DNA of 64,000 nucleotides from Microterricola gilva (lineage in GTDB: Bacteria; Actinomycetota; Actinomycetes; Actinomycetales; Microbacteriaceae). Positions 49,872-62,060 of this stretch are shown one piece after another. A program made the translations under genes and the position numbers. The first letter of the stretch is position 1. Every line of letters begins with the position of its first letter. Location of the stretch: contig NZ_SHLC01000001.1 of NCBI RefSeq assembly GCF_004217495.1, forward strand, positions 2,790,001-2,854,000, given 5' to 3'. The notes beneath the pieces are model-generated. The model did no database searches. It was given only the letters and a program-made list of their open reading frames with translations, and was not told the origin of the DNA.

Positions 49872-51632
49872 CTAGGCGCTCAGCTGCACCGCGAGCTCGA
49901 TGAAGAGCGCGGCCGACCAGCCGAATGCCGTCGTCGCGGTCTCCGCCTTCTCGCCGCTGTACGGGTTGAAGTATTCGTGCGGGCCGCCGCCGTGCGTGAC
50001 CAGCGCCACCGTGCGCTCGGCGAGTTCCCGCGCCCGCTCCGGCTGGCCGGAGGCGCGCAGGCCCTCGACGAGCAGCGTGTTGATGTTGATCCAGACCGGT
50101 CCGCGCCACATGCGCTCCGGCGAGAAGTCCGGATCGTCCACGGCGACGGTCGGGACGCCCCACGGTGTGCCGAACAGCCGCTCGTCGTCGAGGGCGGCGA
50201 GCATGCGCTCGAGCACGGGAACCGGCAGCGCACCGGTGAGCAGCGGCAACAGGCTGACGACGGCGTAGCTGCCGACGGGCTCTCCCGCGGCGCGCGCCCG
50301 GAAGAAGCCGGCCTCCTCGTCCCACAGCTCGAGCAGCTTGGCCATCGTCGCCGTCGAGCGCGCGCGGTGCGCCTCGGCGACGCCGGGGTCCGCGACCCCG
50401 AAGTGCTCGGCGAGACGCGCCAGCTCGGCGTCCTGCAGCACGAGGTAGGCGCCGAGGTCTGGCGCCGTCGTCGGCAGCGGGCCGTCGAAGATCGGGCTGT
50501 CGTCGAGGCCGGAGGAGTACGGGTGGCCGTACTCCGGCATCCCGTCGCCGTCGAGGTCGGAGACGGTGAACCACCAGTCCTGCGAGCGGGCGATCGTCGG
50601 CAGCAGCGCCTTGGCCCACTCATCGTCGCCCGGCGTCGCGTCCATCACCTTGCGCAGCGCCCAGGCAGCAAGCGGCGGCTTGGTCAGCGGCACAGGCGAA
50701 CCGGGGTCGGCAATGCTCGACCCGGCACGGCGGAGCGTCTCGCGGTCGGCCGCGGGCAGATCGTCGCTCGTGGCGAGGATCCCCTCCTCGTGCACGACGT
50801 CGGGCAGCTGCCCGTCCGCGCTCGGGAAGCGGAACGCCAGCTCCAGCTGCTCCCTGGCGAGTTCCGGGTCGCCGTGGCTGAGACCGACGGCGATGAAGTA
50901 GGCGTCCCACTGCCAGAGGCCGACGTAGCCGATCTTCGACGGCACGACGGCGCGGGCGTTGCCGAGCGCCGGCAGTTCGACGATGTTGGCGCCGAGCACC
51001 CACCAGCAGAACGCGGTCATCTCCTGCAGCTCCGGCCGCACGCGCGGGGTGTTGGCGAACCAGTCCAGCCAGAGCCGCTCGCTCGCCGCCGCGTGCTCGC
51101 GGTGCTGCGCCGCACCGGCGACGGCGATCGTCGCGCTGCGGTCCGGGGCGATCGCGAGGCAGACGGATGCCGCGGCGCCGCCGAGCGGGAAGCGCTGCAC
51201 CGGGACGGACGCGTCGCCGCGCGGCCCGTGCAGCTCGACGGTGACGGGCCCATCGCCGGCGGCCGCGTCGTCGCGCAGGCCGATGCTCAACGCGGCGGGA
51301 CCGGCGAAGCTGAGGCTCACGACTCCCCCACCGAACTCGATCAGCTGCGGTTGGATGTCGGTGACGGGCAGCGCGGCTCCGGCGGCGTCCAGCACCCGGA
51401 TCTCCCGGAACACCTCGCAGTCGTCGAGGCGCCGCTCGTACTCGGCCGTGCAGACGCGCACGCCCTCGATCGGAGCAGTGGAATCGACCGGCACCGTGCG
51501 GCGCCCGCCCGCACCGGCCGCGAAGACCAGCAGGCGCGAGCGTGGCAGCGTGAACGGCGCACGCACGAGGTCGAGGTTGGCGCCGGCCGCACGGGCCAAC
51601 GCTGCGGCATCCGTGGTCACGAGCTCAGCCAT
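49872..51632 (-). CDS. GH63-like (MGH1-type) glycosidase
   Basis: 586 residues, intracellular (no signal). An N-terminal beta domain of about 180 residues precedes an (alpha/alpha)6 barrel. GYVGLWQWDAYFIAVGL and SGLDDSP (Asp377/378, probable acid) match GH63/trehalase-like barrels, and GGPHEYFNPYSGE near residue 550 carries the probable base Glu. Relatives cleave alpha-glucosides, mannosylglycerate or similar short sugars; the specificity here is open. It is 2 bp from the MalG-type gene of importer 2, so it probably processes what that system imports. Confidence 0.85.
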   Translation of the reverse strand: MAELVTTDAAALARAAGANLDLVRAPFTLPRSRLLVFAAGAGGRRTVPVDSTAPIEGVRVCTAEYERRLDDCEVFREIRVLDAAGAALPVTDIQPQLIEFGGGVVSLSFAGPAALSIGLRDDAAAGDGPVTVELHGPRGDASVPVQRFPLGGAAASVCLAIAPDRSATIAVAGAAQHREHAAASERLWLDWFANTPRVRPELQEMTAFCWWVLGANIVELPALGNARAVVPSKIGYVGLWQWDAYFIAVGLSHGDPELAREQLELAFRFPSADGQLPDVVHEEGILATSDDLPAADRETLRRAGSSIADPGSPVPLTKPPLAAWALRKVMDATPGDDEWAKALLPTIARSQDWWFTVSDLDGDGMPEYGHPYSSGLDDSPIFDGPLPTTAPDLGAYLVLQDAELARLAEHFGVADPGVAEAHRARSTATMAKLLELWDEEAGFFRARAAGEPVGSYAVVSLLPLLTGALPVPVLERMLAALDDERLFGTPWGVPTVAVDDPDFSPERMWRGPVWININTLLVEGLRASGQPERARELAERTVALVTHGGGPHEYFNPYSGEKAETATTAFGWSAALFIELAVQLSA

Positions 51633-51634
51633 GC

Positions 51635-52540
51635 CTAGCGCCCTCCGAGGCCGGAGGCGGCCATGCTGTTGAGGATCCGGCGCTGGCCGATGACGAAGGC
51701 GACCAGCATCGGGATCGTCGCGATGGCGGATGCCGCCATCACCAGTCCGTAGTTGATGGAGCCGAACTGGCCGCGGAAGCTCGCCAGCAGCAGCGGCACG
51801 GTGAAGAGGTCAGGCGTGTTCAGCAGCACGAGCGGGAACAGGAAGGCGTTCCACACGTCGAGCGCGACGATGATGCTGAGCGCGCCGAGGCCGGGCTTGA
51901 GGTTGGGCAGGATGACGCTCCAGAAGATGCGCCAGCGGCCTGCACCGTCGACGATCGCGGCCTCCTCGAGCTCCTTGGGCAGCGACAGCACGAACTGGCG
52001 CATGAGGAACACGGCGAAGGGGTTGACCATCATGGCCGGCACGATCAGCGACAGGTGCGAGTCGACCCAGCCGAGCTGGCTCATCAGCAGGTAGAACGGG
52101 ATGAGCGTGACCTGCTTGGGGATCATCTGCGTCGCCAGGAAGACCAGGAAGATGATCTTGCTGCCGGCGAAGCGGATGCGGGCGAAGGCGTAGCCGGCCA
52201 TCGACGCCGTCACCAGCGTGCCGATGACGGCGAGCACGGCGATGTAGATGCTGTTGAAGTACGCCTGCCCGAACGGCACGGCGTTCCAGGCGTCGATGAA
52301 GTTGTCAAAGGTCCACGGGTCCGGCCAGAAGCTGAGCGGGTCCTGCAGCAGCTGCGGCAGCGTCTTCAGCGAGGTGAGCAGCATCCAGAGGAACGGGAAC
52401 ACCATGGCCGCCCCGGCGATGATCAGCACGAGGTGGATCAGCAGGGAGCGACCCGTCTTGGCTGTGCGCGCTCCAGACGGGCGCTTGCCTGCACCATCCG
52501 GCATGGTCATGGCGCGGGTGTCGAGATTTGTGGTGCTCAT
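51635..52540 (-). CDS. Sugar ABC importer 2 permease, MalG type
   Basis: 301 residues, six helices, EAA loop EEAAIVDGAGRWRIFWSVIL. About 30 polar residues precede the first helix. The ATG overlaps the MalF-type stop by 4 bp. Confidence 0.93.
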   Translation of the reverse strand: MSTTNLDTRAMTMPDGAGKRPSGARTAKTGRSLLIHLVLIIAGAAMVFPFLWMLLTSLKTLPQLLQDPLSFWPDPWTFDNFIDAWNAVPFGQAYFNSIYIAVLAVIGTLVTASMAGYAFARIRFAGSKIIFLVFLATQMIPKQVTLIPFYLLMSQLGWVDSHLSLIVPAMMVNPFAVFLMRQFVLSLPKELEEAAIVDGAGRWRIFWSVILPNLKPGLGALSIIVALDVWNAFLFPLVLLNTPDLFTVPLLLASFRGQFGSINYGLVMAASAIATIPMLVAFVIGQRRILNSMAASGLGGR

Positions 52541-53508
52541 ACTGGGTCATCCTCGTAGTGAACGAACTTCTTCTGGGCGCCGAACTGGATCGCCGTGATC
52601 ACGAGGGTGAGCACGAGCAGGATGACGGCGGCCGCACTGGACGGGCCGAACTCGAAACGACCGAAACCGAGATCGTAGATGTGGTACACGATCGTGCGGG
52701 TGGCGTTGTCCGGGCCGGCATCCTGGGTCAGGATGAAGACGGTGTCGAAGGTCTGCAGCGACGAGATGAACGCGACGATCGACGAGAAGAAGATGATCGG
52801 ACTCAGCAGCGGCAGACGGATCTGCATGAACAGGCGGAAGGCTCCTGCCCCGTCGATGCGGGCGGCCTCGATGACCGACGGCGAGATGTTCTGCAGCCCG
52901 GCCATGAAGATGATGACGTTGAGCCCCATCGACGACCAGATCGAGACGATGCACACCGCGATCAGGGCGAGCTTGGGATCGCCCAGCCAATCGGGCGGGG
53001 TGATGCCGAAGATCTTGGAGATCGCGTTGCTCAGCACGCCGTCGGAGCGGAACATCTGCTGCCAGATCATGGCGACGGCGACCGTGCTGGTGACGACCGG
53101 CGCGAAGAACAGGATCAGGTAGAGGGTGCGCGTCTTGAGCTTCTCGAGCGCGACCGCGATGATGACCGCGAAGCCGAGGCCGAGCGGCACCGTGATCACG
53201 GCGATCAGCAGGGTGTTGACGATGGAGCGGAGCAGCAGCTCGTCCTGGAGCTGCGCGGTGAAGTTCTCGAAGCCGACCCAGGTGAGCTCGGTCAGGCCGT
53301 CCCACGAGGTGAAGGCCAGAACCAGGCTGGCGACGAATGGCAGCAGCACGAAGATGGCCATGCCGACCACCTGGGGCGCCACGAAGACGTAGCCCCACGA
53401 GCGATCGCGGCGCCGCCAGGCGGCCTCCTTGCGGAGGCCGCCTGGCAGGAGGGTGGCGGCGGACCGCCCCACTGTGGCGGATCCTTCCGCCGTCACCCGC
53501 TCGCTCAC
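52537..53508 (-). CDS. Sugar ABC importer 2 permease, MalF type
   Basis: 323 residues, six helices, EAA loop EAARIDGAGAFRLFMQIRLP. GTG start overlaps the binding-protein stop as GTGA. The N-terminal 35 residues are polar and basic. Confidence 0.93.
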   Translation of the reverse strand: MSERVTAEGSATVGRSAATLLPGGLRKEAAWRRRDRSWGYVFVAPQVVGMAIFVLLPFVASLVLAFTSWDGLTELTWVGFENFTAQLQDELLLRSIVNTLLIAVITVPLGLGFAVIIAVALEKLKTRTLYLILFFAPVVTSTVAVAMIWQQMFRSDGVLSNAISKIFGITPPDWLGDPKLALIAVCIVSIWSSMGLNVIIFMAGLQNISPSVIEAARIDGAGAFRLFMQIRLPLLSPIIFFSSIVAFISSLQTFDTVFILTQDAGPDNATRTIVYHIYDLGFGRFEFGPSSAAAVILLVLTLVITAIQFGAQKKFVHYEDDPV

Positions 53509-54809
53509 TTGCCCGTCTTCGATTCGACGAGTGCTGCGACCTCGTCCAGCGTGTCCTGCGCGGTGCTCTTGCCTTCATAGAGACCGAGGAACAGGTCGCT
53601 GATGTCGGTCGAGAGCGCGGGAACGGCGGCCTCGGTCGGGTAGTTGGCGAACCCGACGTCACGCATGTCGAGGAACGTCTGGGCGTGCGCGGGGTAGTTG
53701 TCCTCCAGCACGACCTCGTCGGCGCCCTTGATCGACGGTACGGCGTTGCCGCCGCCGGTGAGGCGGAACTTCTGGCCATCAGCGCTCAGGAACTCGGTCC
53801 AGAACGTGAATGCGGCGTCCTTGGCCTTCGTCTTGCCGTTGATGGCGAGGTAGGACGCGGCGACACCGGTCGGGGCGGCGACGCCGTCCGGGGTGGGCCA
53901 GTCGACGATGTCGTAGTCGGCCTCGACACCGGCGCTCTTCAGCGTGCCGATCGTGTAGCGACCCTGGGCGAAGAAGCCCGACTTGTGGGTGACGAACACG
54001 CTGTCGGCGCCCGCTCCCTCGGGAAGGGTGTCGGCGACGACGAACTTCTTGTCCTGGAAGTAGTTGCCGAGCGTGTCGACGGCCTCGACCGTGGTCTTGT
54101 CGGTGTTGCCGACGAAGTCACCTGCGTCGTTGTATGCCTCGCCGCCCTGCGACGAGATCCAGCCGTAGTGGGTGGCCCAGTAGTTCCAGAACATCGTTCC
54201 GGTCAGGCCGGCCTCGGCGAGCTTGTCGTTCATCTCGAGGAACTTCGCGGTGGTCCACTGGCCTTCGGCGGCGAGCGTCGCAGGGTCCTCGGTGATTCCG
54301 GCGGCGGCGAGGGCGACCTTGTCGTACCAGAGCGCGTCGGAGTTGACGTCGTTCGGAGCGGCGTAGATCTCGCCGTCAACCTCTGCGGCACCGAACAGGC
54401 TGGGGAAGAAGTCATCCGGCTTGGTGTCGCTTGCCGAGGAGTTCATGAGATCGGTCAGCGGCATCAGGCGGTTCGACGAGACGAACTGGCCGAGCTTGTC
54501 GTCGCCGATGTAGAACACATCGGGCGCCGTGTTGCTGGAGAGCTGCGCGAGCATCTTGGAGTGGTAGTCGCTGTACGAGGCGACGGGCTGCAGCTTGACC
54601 GTGATGTCGGGGTGACGCTTCATGAACTCGTCGTTGAACTCCTCGTAGCGAGTGAGTTCTTCCGGGGTGCCCCAGGTGGACCAGACCACGGTGTTCGGGT
54701 CGGAGTTTGCTCCGCCGCCGCCTCCGCTACATGCTGCCAGTGAGAGGGCGAGTGCGCCGGCCGCAAGTACTGCGACGGCTCTTCTCGACGTTGAGTTGAC
54801 GCGGAACAT
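53505..54809 (-). CDS. Sugar ABC importer 2 solute-binding lipoprotein
   Basis: 434 residues, family 1 binding protein. Signal peptide with lipobox SLAAC followed by a Gly-rich tether. VVWSTWGTPEELTRYEEF and APDVFYIGDDKLGQFV are typical of sugar binders. An ATG at 54809 begins MFRVNSTSRRAVAVLAAG, with GAAAGGGG upstream. A perfect 16-bp operator lies 42 bp before the start. First gene of binding protein, MalF, MalG and GH63-like glycosidase. Confidence 0.93.
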   Translation of the reverse strand: MFRVNSTSRRAVAVLAAGALALSLAACSGGGGGANSDPNTVVWSTWGTPEELTRYEEFNDEFMKRHPDITVKLQPVASYSDYHSKMLAQLSSNTAPDVFYIGDDKLGQFVSSNRLMPLTDLMNSSASDTKPDDFFPSLFGAAEVDGEIYAAPNDVNSDALWYDKVALAAAGITEDPATLAAEGQWTTAKFLEMNDKLAEAGLTGTMFWNYWATHYGWISSQGGEAYNDAGDFVGNTDKTTVEAVDTLGNYFQDKKFVVADTLPEGAGADSVFVTHKSGFFAQGRYTIGTLKSAGVEADYDIVDWPTPDGVAAPTGVAASYLAINGKTKAKDAAFTFWTEFLSADGQKFRLTGGGNAVPSIKGADEVVLEDNYPAHAQTFLDMRDVGFANYPTEAAVPALSTDISDLFLGLYEGKSTAQDTLDEVAALVESKTGK

Positions 54810-54850
54810 CCGCTGCCCCTTTCGTAGGTGAACATTCTTTGTTCAGATGT

Positions 54851-54866
54851 ATTCTGTATACAGAAT
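54851..54866. promoter_or_regulatory. GntR operator before binding protein 2
   Basis: ATTCTGTATACAGAAT is a perfect 16-bp palindrome, and the best copy of the motif shared with 45795-45810 and 49742-49757. Confidence 0.75.
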
Positions 54867-54967
54867 GCTCAGGAGTCAAGCCGAGGCGACCTCTTCGTTG
54901 CCTGATTGTGACGAATTCTCGGCTCGAATCCTCGTGTCGGCAAGCGATCGGTGCATGAGCGCACAAA

Positions 54968-54997
54968 GAACGCCTCCCCGAAGGGAGGCGTTCAGTG
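54968..54997 (-). terminator. Terminator of the asd transcript
   Basis: GAACGCCTCCC and GGGAGGCGTTC pair perfectly around CGAA. On the minus strand it is followed by TTTGTGC, 38 bp after the asd stop. Confidence 0.88.
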
Positions 54998-55030
54998 GTG
55001 TTGGAAGCCCGGGGGTTCCGGGCGGATGCG

Positions 55031-57522
<2,492 letters not shown>

Positions 57523-57641
57523 GTGTAACTCCTGAATGGGATGCGGCAGACATTGCCAGATGCTCCATCATAAGGCGTGCCGGATTCCCGCTCGGCTATG
57601 TGACAGCGGCGCGCGGCGGGGCGACGGCGCGTGCCGGAGGC

Positions 57642-58238
57642 CTAACCGACGGTGCGGCGGCCCTCGAAGGCCCGGCCGAGTGTGACCTCGTCGGCGTACT
57701 CGAGATCGCCGCCGACCGGCAGGCCGGATGCGAGGCGCGTGACACGGATCTCGAGGGTGCTGAGCAGCCGCGAGAGGTACGTCGCCGTCGCCTCCCCCTC
57801 GAGGTTCGGGTCGGTCGCGAGAATCACCTCGGTCACGGTCGCATCGGCCAGGCGCTGCATGAGCTCGCGGATGCGCAGCTGATCGGGGCCGACCCCGTCG
57901 ATCGGACTGATCGCCCCGCCGAGCACGTGGTACAGGCCACGGAACTCGCGGGTGCGTTCGATCGCCACGACATCCTTCGCCTCCTCGACCACGCAGATGA
58001 GTGCGGGGTCGCGGCGCGGGTCGCGGCAGATGGCGCACGTCTCCTGCTCGGAGATGTTGCCGCAGATGGTGCAGAACTTCACCTTGTCGCGCACGGTCGT
58101 CAAGATCTCGGCGAGGTGCGAGACGTCGAAGTTCTCCGTCTGCAGAATGTGGAACGCGATGCGCTGTGCCGACTTCGGGCCGATGCCGGGCAGACGGCCG
58201 AGCTCGTCGATGAGGTCCTGAACGATTCCTTCGTACAC
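57642..58238 (-). CDS. recR: Recombination protein RecR
   Basis: 198 residues. Works with RecO and RecF to load RecA on gapped DNA. Helix-hairpin-helix ([18 protein letters not shown]), a zinc finger with C-x2-C and C-x2-C (CTICG, CAICR), and a Toprim domain ([22 protein letters not shown]). GTG start, 3 bp after the dnaX stop. Confidence 0.97.
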   Translation of the reverse strand: MYEGIVQDLIDELGRLPGIGPKSAQRIAFHILQTENFDVSHLAEILTTVRDKVKFCTICGNISEQETCAICRDPRRDPALICVVEEAKDVVAIERTREFRGLYHVLGGAISPIDGVGPDQLRIRELMQRLADATVTEVILATDPNLEGEATATYLSRLLSTLEIRVTRLASGLPVGGDLEYADEVTLGRAFEGRRTVG

Positions 58239-58241
58239 GGG

Positions 58242-60713
58242 CTATCCCTGGCCATCTCTCATCGTCGCGCGGGGCGAGGGGTTGTGCGGCTGCTCTTCGA
58301 TGAAGGTGGCGCCGAGGATCTCACGCACGACCGATTCGCCGTAACGCTGCACGCCGTCGCCGGTCCCGAAACTCGGTGCCGGGCGTCCGGATGCCGGGCG
58401 CTGCTGGGCCGGCCGTGACTGTGCCGGCGGCTGCGCCGCCTGAGCGGGTGCTGGCTCCGCGGCGGGTGCCGGTGCTGCCAGCGCCGGCGCTGCTGGCGCT
58501 GCCGGTGCTGCGTCTGCCGGTCGGGCAGGACTGCCAGCGGTCCGCGCCGGGGCCGCCGATGAGCGGAAACCCTCATCCGGTGGGACCGCGTCGAAGTTGG
58601 GGTCGAACGGCGGCTCGTCGGGGAACGGCGGCTCGTCGCTGAACGGAGCCGCGTCGGCCGGAGCCCAGCCGTCGTCAGAGCTCGGAGCGGCGATCGACGG
58701 AGCGGCCGCGGGGGCGGCCGGTGCCGCAGCGGGCCGCTCCGGTGCTGGCGCGGCTTGCGCCTCGTCGGCGCCGACCGTCGGGTCCGACTGCGGAATCTGC
58801 ACGACCGCCCAGCCGTTCGAGGCCACGACGGGCGCGGCAGGCGTGGCGGCGGGCGGCGCAGCAACGACGGGTGCGGCCACCACGGGCGCAGCGACAGCCG
58901 CCGACGGTGCTGACGCCGACGGTGCTGACGGTGCTCGGTGGGGCTCCGCGTCGGCGGCGTCAGCAGCACTCGGCGCGCTGGCACGCGGCTCAGGGGCACC
59001 CTGCGGCGCACGGCCGGCATCCGGCTTCGCGATGAACTTCACGCTGACGCCAAGCACCTGGGCGATCGCGTCGCGCAGGTAGTCGCTCACGCCCTTGCCA
59101 GCCGCACTCGGCTCACGGAACGCGCGCACGTCGTTCTCGCTCGGGAACGTCATCACCAGCACGTCGTCGGCGCGCAGATCACGAACGGTCGCCGTGACAA
59201 GCGCCACCCAGGCCTTCATGTTCGCGGTCTTCACCAGATCGAGCACCTGCGGCCAGGAGTCGCGCAACTGCTGCAGCGTGACGGGGCCGACCGGCGGAGC
59301 GGGTGCAACAGCGGCGGCTTCCGGCTTCGCCGCGGTCTCGGTGCGCGCCGCTGGCGGAGCCACACGGGCGGCGGGGGCAGCGGCCGCCGGGGCCGGCGCG
59401 GCGGCAGGCGCGGCGGCAGCCGGAGCGGCAACAGGAACGGCCGGTGCCGGCGCTGCAGCCGGTGCCGGAGCCGGAGCGACGGCACGGGCGGGAGCTGCGG
59501 CGGGAGCGCGGACGGCGGGCGCGGCTGCGGGCTCGCCCGCGGCATCCGTCACACCGACGCGACGCTCGAGACGCTCGACGCGGGCGAGCGCGCCGCGCTC
59601 GGACTCGTCACTGGACGGCACCAGGGCGCGCGCGATCATCAGCTCGAGGTGGAGCCGCGGCGAGGTCGCGCCCGTCATCTCGGTGAGGGCGGCGTTCACG
59701 ATGTCGGCAGTGCGCGAGAGCTCGGCCTGGCCGTAGCGACCGGCCTGGGCGCCCATGGCGTCGAGCTCGTCCTGCGGAACACCGCGCAACACCGACGCGG
59801 CGGCGGCCGGCGTGCTGGCCCCGACCACGATCAGGTCGCGCAGGCGTTCGAGCAGGTCCTCGACGAAGCGGCGGGGGTCCTGTCCGGTCTGGATGACGCG
59901 GTCGACCGCCTCGAACGCTCCCCCGGCGTTGCGGGCGCCGATGGCGTCGATGACCTCGTCGAGCAGGGCGCCGTGGGTGTAGCCGAGCAGCGCGACGGCG
60001 CGCTCGTAGTCGACGGATGCCGCCTCGGAGCCGGCCATCAGCTGGTCGAGCAGCGAGAGCGTGTCGCGCGGCGAACCACCGCCGGCGCGCACGACGAGCG
60101 GGAGCACGCCGGGGGCAACCGTCACCCCTTCGGCCTCGCAGAGCGTCTGCACGTATTCGAGCATCGGCCCTGGCGGCACCAGCCGGAACGGGTAGTGGTG
60201 GGTGCGGGAGCGGATCGTGCCGATGACCTTTTCGGGCTCGGTCGTCGCGAAGATGAACTTGACGTGCTCCGGCGGCTCCTCGACGATCTTGAGCAGCGCG
60301 TTGAAGCCGCTCGAGGTCACCATGTGCGCCTCATCCATGATGAAGATCTTGTAGCGGTCGCGGGCCGGCGCGAAGATCGCGCGCTCGCGCAGATCGCGGG
60401 CATCATCGACGCCACCGTGGCTTGCGGCATCGATCTCGACGACGTCGAGTGATCCGCCGCCGTCACGGGCGAGTTCGACACAGCTCGGGCACACGCCGCA
60501 TGGGGTGTCGGTCGGGCCCTCAGCACAGTTCAGGCAGCGCGCCAGAATGCGGGCAGACGTCGTCTTACCGCAGCCGCGCGGGCCGCTGAAGAGGTAGGCG
60601 TGATTGACACGGTTGGTGCGCAGGGCCGTCATCAACGGATCGGTCACCTGCGACTGACCGATCATCTCGGCAAAGTTTTCTGGCCGGTATCGGCGATAGA
60701 GAGCGGTGACCAC
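58242..60713 (-). CDS. dnaX: DNA polymerase III subunit gamma/tau
   Basis: 823 residues. AAA+ clamp-loader subunit: YRRYRPENFAEMIGQ, Walker A GPRGCGKTTSA, zinc cysteines CLNCAEGPTDTPCGVCPSC, Walker B IMDEAH and sensor region SRTHHYPFRL. After residue 370 come two long low-complexity Ala/Pro stretches, about 385-480 and 590-780, around a short conserved domain (WPQVLDLVKTANMKAWVAL). I see no A-rich slippery site, so a shorter gamma form from frameshifting is not indicated. GTG start at 60713. Confidence 0.96.
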   Translation of the reverse strand: MVTALYRRYRPENFAEMIGQSQVTDPLMTALRTNRVNHAYLFSGPRGCGKTTSARILARCLNCAEGPTDTPCGVCPSCVELARDGGGSLDVVEIDAASHGGVDDARDLRERAIFAPARDRYKIFIMDEAHMVTSSGFNALLKIVEEPPEHVKFIFATTEPEKVIGTIRSRTHHYPFRLVPPGPMLEYVQTLCEAEGVTVAPGVLPLVVRAGGGSPRDTLSLLDQLMAGSEAASVDYERAVALLGYTHGALLDEVIDAIGARNAGGAFEAVDRVIQTGQDPRRFVEDLLERLRDLIVVGASTPAAAASVLRGVPQDELDAMGAQAGRYGQAELSRTADIVNAALTEMTGATSPRLHLELMIARALVPSSDESERGALARVERLERRVGVTDAAGEPAAAPAVRAPAAAPARAVAPAPAPAAAPAPAVPVAAPAAAAPAAAPAPAAAAPAARVAPPAARTETAAKPEAAAVAPAPPVGPVTLQQLRDSWPQVLDLVKTANMKAWVALVTATVRDLRADDVLVMTFPSENDVRAFREPSAAGKGVSDYLRDAIAQVLGVSVKFIAKPDAGRAPQGAPEPRASAPSAADAADAEPHRAPSAPSASAPSAAVAAPVVAAPVVAAPPAATPAAPVVASNGWAVVQIPQSDPTVGADEAQAAPAPERPAAAPAAPAAAPSIAAPSSDDGWAPADAAPFSDEPPFPDEPPFDPNFDAVPPDEGFRSSAAPARTAGSPARPADAAPAAPAAPALAAPAPAAEPAPAQAAQPPAQSRPAQQRPASGRPAPSFGTGDGVQRYGESVVREILGATFIEEQPHNPSPRATMRDGQG

Positions 60714-60722
60714 CCTGCAATG

Positions 60723-62060
60723 CTACTTGCCTACACTGACACCGGGCTCGGTACCGAGTGCCGCCCCGAGCTCGCCCTCTGCGTCGCCAACACCGGCTTC
60801 CTGTCGCCCCGCGTCGCCGAGCCCGCGCCAGCTCCGCCCGAACAGCGGCGTCAGCGTCGCCACCGCGTACACGCCTGCCGCTCCGAGCAGGGTCGGGCCC
60901 AGCCCGAACGCCGCGATCGATGCACCGCCGAGGAAGGCGCCGATCGGCATCGCCGCCGAGACACCCGCACTCATCGCCCCGAAGACGCGGGCCCGCATCG
61001 GCTCGGGGATGAGGCCGAACAGGGCGGTCGACATCATCGGATTGATCCCGCCCGCGGCGAGTCCAGAGAAGGCCAGGACCGCCAACAGCACGGGCAGCGG
61101 CACCTCGAACGCCATCGCCAGATAGGGCGGAACGCCGGCGAGCACGAAGAAGAGCACGAACAGGCCCCGGCCGGACGCCCGGTGGCCGACCGCTGCGAAC
61201 AGCACGGCGCCGAGCAGCGCGCCGCCGGCGAAACAGGCCACCATGAAACCGAGCGCCGAGGCGGAACCGAGACGCTCGGCGGCGTACACGGGGAACAGCA
61301 CGGTGAGCCCGGCGGTGTCGATAGCGTTGGTCACCATGACGAGCAGGACGATGCCCCGCACCAGCGGGTTCGTCCACAGCCAGCGGAGGCCCTCGGCGAA
61401 GCCGCGCCAGTACCCGGTGCTCTCGGCCGGCTGTTCGGCACGGGATGCAAGCCGCGGCATCCGCGGAATGAACACGGCGATCAGCAGCGCCGACACGGCG
61501 AAGGTCGCGGCGTTCACGCAGAGCGCTCCCGGAGCACCGAGCACGCCGATCAGGACACCAGCGACGGCCGCACCCACCATCGACGCGCTGCGCTGCACCG
61601 CCGACTGCGCTCCGGCCGCGCGCGCCAGCGGGGTGCCGGCCCGCGTGGCCAGCTCGGGCAGCATCACGGTCTTGGCGGTGTCGCCAGGGGTGTCGAGGAG
61701 CCCGCTGAGGAAGACGAGAAGGAGCAACACCCCGAAGTGCAGTGTGCCCGTCGCCGCCAGGATCGGCAGCGCCAGCACCGTCACCCCGCTCGCCAGGTCG
61801 GCGGTGATGCTCGAGACGCGGTAGCCGACCCGGTCGATCAGCGCACCGCCGAGCGCGCCGCCGATGACGACGGGCACGGTGGCGAAGACGCCCGCGACTC
61901 CGGTCGCCAGCGCGGATCCGGTGTCGGAGAACACGTAGAGCGGAACCGCGATCGCCGTGATGGCGTTGCCCGCCCGCGAGACGAAGGCGGCGGCCAGCAG
62001 TCCGAGCAGCGGCAGCCGCCCGGCCAGGCGTCGGCCGCGCTCAGGCGCGCGGGAAGGCAT
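60723..62060 (-). CDS. MFS transporter
   Basis: 445 residues, about twelve membrane helices, of the enterobactin-exporter/MefA-like branch of the major facilitator superfamily (SRAGNAITAIAVPLYVF at the start, DRVGYRVSS loop). Probably a drug or metabolite exporter. It overlaps the upstream ArsR gene by 20 bp, so its expression follows that regulator. The last 35 residues are polar. Confidence 0.9.
   Translation of the reverse strand: MPSRAPERGRRLAGRLPLLGLLAAAFVSRAGNAITAIAVPLYVFSDTGSALATGVAGVFATVPVVIGGALGGALIDRVGYRVSSITADLASGVTVLALPILAATGTLHFGVLLLLVFLSGLLDTPGDTAKTVMLPELATRAGTPLARAAGAQSAVQRSASMVGAAVAGVLIGVLGAPGALCVNAATFAVSALLIAVFIPRMPRLASRAEQPAESTGYWRGFAEGLRWLWTNPLVRGIVLLVMVTNAIDTAGLTVLFPVYAAERLGSASALGFMVACFAGGALLGAVLFAAVGHRASGRGLFVLFFVLAGVPPYLAMAFEVPLPVLLAVLAFSGLAAGGINPMMSTALFGLIPEPMRARVFGAMSAGVSAAMPIGAFLGGASIAAFGLGPTLLGAAGVYAVATLTPLFGRSWRGLGDAGRQEAGVGDAEGELGAALGTEPGVSVGK

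Noticed and set aside
58242-60713. Programmed frameshift in dnaX
   Set aside because: No A-rich slippery heptamer is visible; the Ala/Pro-rich tail is in frame throughout.
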